Origin: Bretschneidera sinensis
Taxonomy: Eukaryota > Streptophyta > Magnoliopsida > Brassicales > Akaniaceae
Length of the DNA: 64,000 nucleotides
Reading direction: 5' to 3'
Assembly (NCBI GenBank): GCA_023935145.1
Contig: CM043700.1
Span: 36,325,620 to 36,389,619, forward strand
The position numbers and the translations under genes were made by a program. Shown here piece after piece: positions 56,401 to 64,000 of the stretch (its first letter is position 1; every line of letters begins with the position of its first letter). The notes beneath the pieces were generated by a model that saw nothing but the letters and a program-made list of their open reading frames with translations, was not told where the DNA came from and made no database searches.

Positions 56401-58013
56401 GGATGCGAACACATCAAATTAAGGGTGTCTTTCTTTGATTTTTGGCTTGTGCTATGCAAGAAGTGCAAATGTTATTAGGTTTTGTAAAATAAAGTGTGGT
56501 GTAGTACTTACATGTTATTTTTTCACTGCTATATAGATAGAACTCTGGAGGTTGATCAACCCCGATATGATATCTGCCGATCTCTACTACGTTCTGGTCC
56601 AGCTTCATCTCTACGTGTAAATATTCGAGCAGTAAGTTGAGACTTTCTTAAATTGTTGAGTATTCTTCATCTTAAATTGGAGTATCGATCTGCTTTTGAT
56701 TGTTGGCATGGTTGAATTTGTCGTCTCAGCTTTTGAATCTTTTGTGATTGAAATAAATAACTAATACTCTATTGAGAATATAATTAATGCAAGAGAAGTT
56801 GTAATTTGTTTTAGGATCTCTGAAATTTAGTAAGGCTCTTATGATAACACTCGGAGAAAAGGGTTCCAGCTTTCTGGTGATTCTGTCAAAACTTTTGCGT
56901 TATGCGTATAGTGACTAGTGAGTGTGCATGCTTTTGACTAATTTTATTAAAAAAATGATGTCCTCTCTTATGTTTTGACTGTTTTCATTCATGAAATCTT
57001 AGTGCTATGCTAGAATCAAATATCAAAAGCATCACTGTACATTCTCATTTCAATTTGCTTCATGGCAGTTTTTGTGTACATGAGTTCCTGAGGTTGTTAT
57101 TTTATTTGGACCTTCAGGTAGCACAATATGCTTCAGATGCTGGAAACGGCAAAACTGCTTCTAATGATGTTGATCAATGTCTGAGGTATAGCAATTACTT
57201 TATAAATCTTATACACAACTTTTGAGCCCAAAAAATCTTATGCAAATGCCAGGTTTTTGTCGAGTGATCAATTATTGTGCCTGCCATCCGGTGTTCCTTA
57301 TGGCAGACCATAGGACCTGGTTACCTAGAAAATTACTTGGGTGATTCTAGTGTCACTAGGAGTTCTTGTGTTAATCACTTGTTTGAGGATCTGTGAAGTT
57401 GTTTGTATTAGTATTCATTGTGGATGTAATCTGATTTATCGTAAAGAAAAAAAATGAAAATGATTTGTGGATAGTCTGTCCAAGCGCTGGTTTAATATTT
57501 TATAGCAAAAATGGTATGCTGTTAGAAAAAAAAATTTGGCTTGCGTATGGAATTGGGTGAAATAATCTGGCCAGCAAGTATAAAAATCTGCTTTAACTTA
57601 ATTGCTTTTCCTCTTTTGAAGGGCTTTGGAAGAACTCGATTCCTTGCTTCTGCTTGCATCAAGAAATGATCCAAAAGCCTCAATCAAATCAATGAAGGTG
57701 GAGGTTGGAACAGCCCTTAATGCCTTAGACAGGTATGCTTTATAGCAACATTTTTCTCAAACATCCCATGATTGCACACATAAGATCTCATTACTTCCGC
57801 AGATAATATATCCCATGCTTATAGACCGATACGTGTAAAGATGAGTAAGTTTCTTCTTCTAACAAGCTTTCCCTTCACAGCCTCCTACAAACCTTCCCTT
57901 CTGACGTGCTAGATAAAGCAAAGGCTATAGCAGACGCCTATAGAACCCCAGAAGAAGATGCAGAAGCTGAGATATTGGGCCCAGAAATAAAGCAATTGGA
58001 ATCAATACTATGA
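50472..58013 (+). CDS. Predicted thylakoid-lumen protein, seven exons, copia element in intron 1
   Basis: Exons: 50472-50676, 55723-55762, 56101-56171, 56537-56631, 57118-57185, 57622-57732 and 57881-58013. All have GT-AG ends and matching phases, giving 240 residues. Residues 1-50 look like a chloroplast transit peptide. Twin arginines (51-52, ESRRLVFVTLLL) precede a hydrophobic core ending in AMA (70-72), the layout of a Tat-pathway lumen signal cut before GSLWDKYV. The mature part is helical with KKLDPLEVYVPAVI, CRSLLRSGPASSLRVNIRA and EELDSLLLLASRNDPKAS. I recognise a conserved plant chloroplast protein but not a function. An in-frame ATG at 50391 would spoil the transit peptide, so 50472 is preferred. 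The exon 1 donor (GTACAC) is weak, though it is the one that fits the phase. Intron 1 is about 5 kb because of the retroelement. Confidence 0.85.
50700..50877 (+). repeat. 5' LTR of the intronic copia element
   Basis: TGTTAGATT...CCTTTAACA, 178 bases, with a good TATA box (TATAAATAG, 50785-50793). Confidence 0.95.
50878..50889 (+). other. Primer binding site
   Basis: TGGTATCAGAGC directly after the 5' LTR. Confidence 0.93.
50900..51048. repeat. Leader tandem repeat, period about 81 bp
   Basis: Two copies of CTCGGTATATTAAGAGTT...CACATCAGAAAAAC, the tcggt starts being 81 bases apart (50901 and 50982). It is the counterpart of the 68-bp repeat in the 44.9-kb element. Confidence 0.88.
51075..55361 (+). 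pseudogene. Copia gag-pol in one frame with four stops
   Basis: Gag spans 51075 to about 51950 (LDGTNYIVWSQSMRSF, DSAREYQLLFEL). A zinc knuckle CYFCKHRGHTIDKC (51950) follows, then protease with the variant LFDSACCNHM (52246), the GAG-pre-integrase finger, integrase (FVDDFSRYTW, FRSDNALEY, SQQNGRAERK), reverse transcriptase (FQMDVKNAFLNGDL, LYVDDMIIT) and RNase H ([23 protein letters not shown]) to a stop at 55359. In-frame stops: TGA 52122, TGA 53409, TAG about 53484, TAA 54669. A 12-residue tandem repeat (HTS-N/D-VLPESPSP) lies after integrase, near 53580-53650. Confidence 0.93.
55363..55374 (+). other. Polypurine tract
   Basis: TTTGAGGGGGGC directly before the 3' LTR. Confidence 0.9.
55375..55552 (+). 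repeat. 3' LTR of the intronic copia element
   Basis: 178 bases; only one difference from the 5' LTR (CTTCCTCTC against CTTCTTCTC) was found on reading. Confidence 0.95.
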
Positions 58014-58329
58014 ATTATGTACCTAATGGTTTTCTTTACAGATTGCCTAAGTTAAAAAATCTTGCAATTTACAACAAAGTAAAATGTTTGTTACTGCCAC
58101 TGTTTATATGATTTCTACTAGAGATGCGATATCCGGAGCCTAGGCGGATGTTTTTTATGATTCAAATACCTTGATATCATTGTGTATATGGAATTCACTC
58201 AATAATCTATTTTTGAGAATTAGTAGCATTTCTTCCTTTTTCTTTCCTGTTGCTTATGAGAGGGTACGGTTTCTCTCTTTCATTTGAGTGGTATTCCAAT
58301 CTCAAAATATATTTTCCTTGAGAAAACTG
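58014..58329. other. 3' region of the lumen-protein gene
   Basis: Non-coding; it should hold the 3' untranslated region. It ends where gypsy sequence begins. Confidence 0.5.
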
Positions 58330-59718
58330 GAGCGAGTCTTCGATTTCCGGTTCCTTGAGGGTACGGTTTCTGGTTCACCGGTCGATAGGGTACCGGAGAG
58401 TACTACTGACAACTCTTGCATTTCTTGACCAATTTCATGGCTTCCTTTTGTATTTTAGGCTAGTAGTAGCTTTGTCGGAGTACTTTGAAAGCCAGGGCCC
58501 GACCTCTTAGGTGGTTTCAGCAGATCCCTTCGTGAACCTCCTGGAGGATGTAGTTGGCTTTGTGGGCCCCAAACACTTTAGGTAAAGTGTTGTGAGACCC
58601 CTCTTATATAGTTGGTCATTTATGACCGTATACCGTGATGCTTGAGAGATGATTTTCCTTGCTTCATTTATTTGCTCGGGGAGTTGGCCGTCCCGCAAAT
58701 ACCGAAGGATCGGGTCGACCTAGGTTTCTCTTTCAATTACCGGTAACACCGGGATCTCTTCAATGCTTAGGGCAGCGAGTGTCTTGAGCTAGACGACTTG
58801 CGTGAGTTTCGGCTGGCGGGAGGAGGCGAGTCAAGCCAAGAAATCAGCTTTTGAGTTTTTCATCCGAGGGACCTGGGTTATCCGAAATACTTTGAACTTA
58901 GCGGCGAGTTTTCTGGCTTTCCCTAGATAGCGGGCTATCTTCTCTTCTCGAGCTTTGAACTCCTTGTTAATCTGGTTCACTACCAACTGCAAGTCGCTAT
59001 ATGCTTCTAAGACTTCGACGGCCATCACCTTCGCCAACTTCATTCCGACAAGTAATGCCTCGTACTCGGCTTCGTTGTTGGAGGCACTGAATCCGAACCT
59101 TAAGGCATACTCAATGGTAAAACCGTTTAGGCTGCACAGGATGAGCCCTACATCGCTTCTGGTACAGTTGAAGGATCTATCAACGTGGAGGGTCCATTGC
59201 GAAACTTTCTCAGCCATTTCGAGGTCTATGGTTGGGTCTGGCTTTCCTCGAAGGGTTGTCTCTACGATAAAGTCTGCGAGAGCCTGAGCCTTGATGGTTT
59301 TGCGGGGATGATATCGGATGTCAAATTCACCGAGCTCTACGGACCACTTGACCATCCTTCCGGAGACATCCGACTAGTGGATCACTTGCCTCAGTGGCTG
59401 GTCCGTTAAGAGAACAATGGTGTATGCTTGAAAGTATGGTCAAAGCTTCTGTGCTATGATCAGGAGGGCGTACGTCATCTTTTCTATTGGAAGATACCGT
59501 GTTTTCGCATCGTGGAGGATCTTGCTTACATAGTACACTGGTCTTTGGATGCCTTCTTCCTCTCGGATCATGACAGAGGCCATTACTTTCTATCCGGCCG
59601 ATAGGTACAAGAAGAGTTCTTCGCCGGTGATGGTCTTGTTCAGGAGTGGGGACGAGCTCAAATATTCCTTTAGCTCTTCGAACGCCTTCTGACAGTGTTC
59701 GCCATCCTTCGAACCACC
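58330..59718 (-). mobile_element. Ty3/gypsy Tat-lineage remnant (RNase H region)
   Basis: The minus strand encodes the end of reverse transcriptase/RNase H (from about 59710), then MVKWSVELGEFDIRYHPRK, QALADFIVET and a second, RVT_3-type RNase H (WTLHVDRS, EYALRFGFSASNNEAEYEAL, SDLQLVVNQI) in an open stretch 59355-58831. It ends with a zinc-finger segment (ILQEVHEGIC, KEAMKLVKKCKSCQ) near 58430-58560. The dual RNase H is typical of the Tat/Ogre/Retand lineage. No LTR, gag or complete integrase is present. The fragment ends abruptly where the duplicated block starts at about 59723. Confidence 0.85.
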
Positions 59719-61670
59719 TTTAGCCCTTGCCATCTATTTTTAACATCTAAGCATGAACCAGTCAGAAGCTATACCCTACTTGCTATAATGTTTTTTTTTT
59801 CTGACTCACTACAATGATTTTCGAGAATAAGATGGTTAGTTATTAGTCAAATTTCGTGATGTGACGTAAAATTATTAGTTGATTATTATGAGTGTCAAAT
59901 TTGGGTGACTATTTTGAGGGTTAAAAAACCATTCTTGCTCTAACTTTTGCCTTTTCTTTTGCTAATGATTTTTTTTGTCATCGGTCCAAATAAATCTATT
60001 TTCTTAATCGGGGCTAGGTTAACATCTAGCCTTTGCCATTCATTTTTAACATGGACCAATCAGAAGCTATCTCCCACTTACTAAAATGTTTTCTTTCTAA
60101 CTCACTATAGTGATTTTCTCGAATAAGATCAAATTTCATGATATGGTGTAAAATTACTAGTTGAGTGTTAAATTTGGGTGGCTATATTGAGGGTTAAAGC
60201 ATCACTCTCATTCTAACTTTTGCTTATTCTTTCGCTAATGATTTTTTTGTCTTTGGTCCAACCAGAGCTATTTTCTTAACCAAGAAAGGAATTTTTTTTT
60301 TTTTGCAATTGGGATATGTTCTATTGATATTGTTGATAATGGATTTAAAAACTAACTCATTAAATCTAACATATGATTTTTACCCTTTCAAAGGATTTTA
60401 AATCTACCGTCAACAACTCCAACAAAATTAATCTCAATTGTAGTAGTGGAGACGTTGACCTCATGGCTCTTATCAAATCTTCACATGCATGTAAAAGTTC
60501 ATAGCCTCATAGGAGGTTAGCAAAAAGTCAAAACCCTACAATCAAAGAGGATCAAAGCAAAATATGTTCTTCGTTTTCTGACATAACAATCTGCATTCAC
60601 AAATCTATGCAATCGATGTGGATTTCAGTAAATTCATAGAAACCAGACCTTGCTTCAGCTCTTTTGGCATTTGTAGCAAAAATTCATTTTGCTTCAATTT
60701 ACCTCCTAGATAGAGCCTTTCAATATTCCTGGTACAACTAATTCTTGTATGTGCTTCTATTTTTACCTATAATTAAATGAAATGGAAAATAAATGTTATA
60801 GTAGTTGACTTATTTATATATGAATTCTTTTTATATTTTGTTTGGTAAAAATGTAAAATATTATATTTGATGATAAAAAAACCTCATATTTGATGGTAAA
60901 ATTAATACATTTAATTGTACTTTTTTCTTTTACCACAAAAATAGCAGTTCATTTTAAGTGAGTTATTGTAAAATCCACCATCCTCTGCTCAAAAAGGTCG
61001 AACTTTGTACTTACATAGAAGGGGGAAGAAGTACAGTGAAGTATGCAAACAGCTGGGCCATTCTCTTTTCAAATAAAATATCCATTAAAAGGTGTAGTAT
61101 AATTTCAACTTCACATAGACTTCATATGTTAATTGCTCTTTTAAGATACATCCACTCAACTTTCGAAATTAAAGAGACAATTAAAAGTAATTAAACTTAA
61201 TCCATTGACAACAAACTTCAATTCAAGAACTGTGTTTGGCCTTTAGGGGTGTTTGTTCATGGAGAACTGTGCTTGAAATTTTAAGTTCTTGAATGAATAT
61301 AATCCTCGTCACTTTTAAAAAAGGAAATATGTCATATCTGTCAAAATGTATAAAAGGCAAACAAAAAACCTTCTCTTGAAAATATGCATTTCAATTTTGA
61401 AGCCTTCTCTAGACAAAAAAAATCAATTTGAATCATAATGATAATAATAATACCTTCTGAATGGACTCAAGTAACTAAGAATTTTACACATGAAGAAGAA
61501 AACAAATCATAAAATGAATGGCATATAAATTTGGCACTCTTAAACTCAACATGCAATGAAACTAACAAACATAAACAAATTACAGAAGGCAAGATATTTG
61601 ACACAACAGAGAGAAAAAAAATAATCCCCAAAATCAAGTGGAAAACAATTCAAGTTCTAAAGGGACATGA

Positions 61671-62275
61671 TCATAAGCCAAAGGCATATCCCAGGACAAT
61701 CAAAGACGTAGCAACATACGTCCATAGATGATGATGTCGAGACAAATCATCAGCGCTACTGCATTCGTCATTAGCACCACTAAAGCACCCAGGCCTTGAT
61801 ATCTTAGCAACACCTCCCTCTAAAGCAAAGCTACTGTTAAGCTTACCATTGCTAAACAATAAACACCAGAAATAGGGAGATCCGCCATCACTGCCACTCA
61901 CGGCAGCACCAACTTCTGTGTGGTTCTTATCATACAGAATTTCTAAGCTCTTGTCGTTTTTCATCAGAATTTGTGAGAATGCTTCAGAGGGGCGAACATA
62001 CTTTGTTTGGCAGCCAAGCAAACGGCCAGTGATTGGCGAGAGGGTTGAGACCTCAACACCACAGCTGGGGGCAAAAGTTTCAGCAAATAAAGAATCAGCT
62101 GGCTTCTTGGCATCAGGCCCCCCAACAGCACCACAATCACCTTTGTATGCTTTTATATACTGCAATGCAATGCAGGCCAGACCTGAGTTATCATGGAGGG
62201 ATGATCCCTTGTGTGCGGTTCTGTTATTGATAAGCACAGTCACCAACTCGTCCGCAGGATTATCAGTGACTTTCA
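61671..62275 (-). CDS. GPI-anchored protein gene, second copy: exon 2 (exon 1 outside the window)
   Basis: The exon is open from its acceptor (CAG at 62278-62276) to the stop and encodes the same 201-residue C-terminal part as the gene at 24056. Three amino-acid differences are visible: K for R in PDAKKPAD, S for N in FAPSCGVE and R for H in KYVRPSEA. The cysteines, glycosylation sites and hydrophobic GPI-signal tail are all kept. By analogy with the left copy, exon 1 with the signal peptide should lie about 340 bases beyond the window. Both copies look functional. Confidence 0.87.
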
Positions 62276-64000
62276 CTGTAAATTTCATTCATAATATCAT
62301 AAATGATGAAAAAATATAAAATAAAACATTGAATTATAAAAAGAAAATAAATACACATTTTAGCGCAGACTTTAACCATACAAGAAGACTAATTAAGTAT
62401 AACTAAAGAATTTAGATATGTTTTATCATGTATGAAACAGCATTTGAAACCCGAAGTTCAATATTTATTCTACAAAATCTGGTAAAGTTTTTGTACAAAG
62501 AGATATATTTCTGAAAAGACTCCAGAGAGATGGAAACCTAAGTGAAGAGGATACTACCAATCTCCACCTATAGCCGGTTTTTACCACTATGCCTTTTCCA
62601 TTCATTTCCTAGTTAGTAGAGAATTTTATCTTGCCTCATCTTAAATAATGGCTTTAGTTTAGTATCTTGGGAATAAGAAGAAGGAAAAAAATCAACACAG
62701 AGGCAAAAAGGATTACAAATAATAAAAGAAGGCATAAGAGAAAGCCATATTTATAAGCTATCTCCTAAAAGAATGGCTTATGCCTCGGAGAAAGGCTTGC
62801 CTGCAATTTCCAATGGTGAATAGGGGCCACTAATTAACCAGCACAGTACAAGAAATCTGAAGATGGGAAACTTTCTAGTGAAAAGCTGAAGATCATTATA
62901 CTCTCTTCGACTAGCTCGTTCTTGAGAATGGGGGAAAATACATAGACAATGGCTCCTAATAATTGATGTTCCTTAATTTTTTAACACTTCACACTCCTTA
63001 GCCAATCTCCCCCTTTCTTTCTTTCATTAGTAAAGAAATCTATTTATAAATAACATAAACAATATGTATAAGGACATCTAATTTTTTATATTCTTCTCTT
63101 CTTCTCCCCTCTATACATATCCCATGATAATGAATTTCTCTCTTTGGTTTGTTGAACATGTATCCACTACAGCAATACCCACAAACTAATTTCCTCATTA
63201 ATCAAGCGACATCTTTGCATTCACTAGTAAAATTTCTATTTTTTCATAATACTTGGGAAAAAAAAAGAACTTAAATTTTTCATAGGTCCACACCATAATG
63301 ACTATGTTCCTGTTGAGGTCACTGGACTGAGATGCGGAACTCTTATGTGTTAAAGCTTTTTATCAAATAATATATTTATGGTTTAGAATGTTGCAAAATG
63401 AACAATAACACCCAATTTCTAATGCTCCCCTTGGGCATGTTTGATTTCTTTTAAGTTTTCAAAGCAATGTTTCGGAAAACATGAACAGAAAACGGTTTTA
63501 TACTGCTTTTCACTAAAAACGCGTTAGGAATAGGATAACTATTATTTAAAAAAAAAAAATTCTAATCTATCTCATTATAATTCAACAACAATTTAATGAG
63601 AGAAAACTCAATTTCCGCTTTTAATATGTTTTCTCCTTATTTTAAGAACCATTATAAAAAAAAAAAGAGTTCAAAAAAATATTTTCAAAAACAAGCATAC
63701 ATCCAAAAACGTTTGTCAAAAACTTATTTATGAAGATGCTAATCAAACTTATTTTGAGCATCAAGGAAAAAACATTATCCAAACATGCCCCAAGGCTTCA
63801 TTTGGTTCACACATCTCAGAATAATGGAACGAAACAGAAGAGCTTATAAACAGCTCCCTAATCCTATCAAAAGCACTTTCAAGCAGAAGTAATTTGTTAT
63901 CTTGGCCTCCATTATCTACTTATCTTGGTTTCTAATTCTGTAAACCAATATAGTAACAAATTTCGTCGGTCTCCAAAGAGGTCAAATAACTAAAGACTTT
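62276..64000 (-). other. Intron 1 of the second GPI-protein gene, partial
   Basis: It corresponds base by base to the left-copy intron (24661-26377), with small indels in A/T runs. No gene was recognised inside. Confidence 0.8.

Larger units (their letters stand above)
59723..64000. repeat. Right copy of the segmental duplication (partner 22099-26377)
   Basis: It matches the left copy in the same orientation up to the last base of the window, so the true right end is beyond it. The coding exon is more similar (seven substitutions over 605 bases by eye) than the non-coding parts. The left edge sits against gypsy sequence, while in the left copy the flank is unique AT-rich sequence. Confidence 0.95.

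Noticed and set aside
61918..62319. Plus-strand 133-residue frame over the second GPI-protein exon
   Set aside because: Antisense shadow; the minus-strand exon is the conserved coding strand.

Overview
The window is nuclear DNA of a higher plant, most likely a eudicot. Genes have GT-AG introns in AT-rich DNA. They include a CC-NBS-LRR resistance gene, a plant-type F-box/kelch gene, a GPI-anchored protein gene and a thylakoid-lumen protein gene, set among Ty1/copia, Ty3/gypsy and LINE retroelements. The species cannot be told from the sequence. No tRNA, rRNA, other RNA gene or CRISPR array was seen.

Left part (1-26.8 kb), gene-rich. A decayed Tork/Tnt1-like copia element on the minus strand fills 1-3638 and runs off the left edge inside its reverse transcriptase. 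Next come a small three-helix membrane protein gene (4746-5096, +), a six-exon RAD7/rhp7-like leucine-rich-repeat gene (11124-6244, -), a deleted gypsy remnant (11376-11960), a single-exon RPS5-type NLR gene (16100-12984, -) with an altered MHD motif, an F-box/kelch gene (19948-18713, -) with a 57-bp in-frame tandem repeat, and a two-exon gene for a predicted GPI-anchored secreted protein (26771-24056, -).

Middle part (28-49.4 kb), a retroelement stack. A 5'-truncated LINE (minus strand) is split by a Tekay-type chromovirus flanked by the target duplication CAACC. That gypsy element's 3' LTR is itself split by a SIRE/Maximus-type copia element flanked by AGATG. The copia element is rich in the 12-bp palindrome CCAGTCGACTGG and carries an extra ORF after pol. 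Just right of the stack lies a short-LTR copia element (44869-49405, target duplication ACATA), whose gag core is missing and whose leader holds a GCCACGTCA-rich minisatellite.

Right part (50.2-64 kb). A seven-exon gene for a predicted twin-arginine-targeted thylakoid-lumen protein (50472-58013, +) has a young copia element (50700-55552, target duplication ATTGG) in its first intron, without damage to any exon. A Tat-type gypsy remnant (59718-58330, -) follows. From about 59723 to the end of the window there is a second, direct-orientation copy of the 22.1-26.4 kb block, including exon 2 of the GPI-protein gene; its first exon should lie just beyond the window.

The host genes are functionally unrelated neighbours, and nothing resembles an operon or gene cluster. 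The main stories are nested retroelement insertion, a recent segmental duplication, and several unusual repeat structures inside the retroelements.
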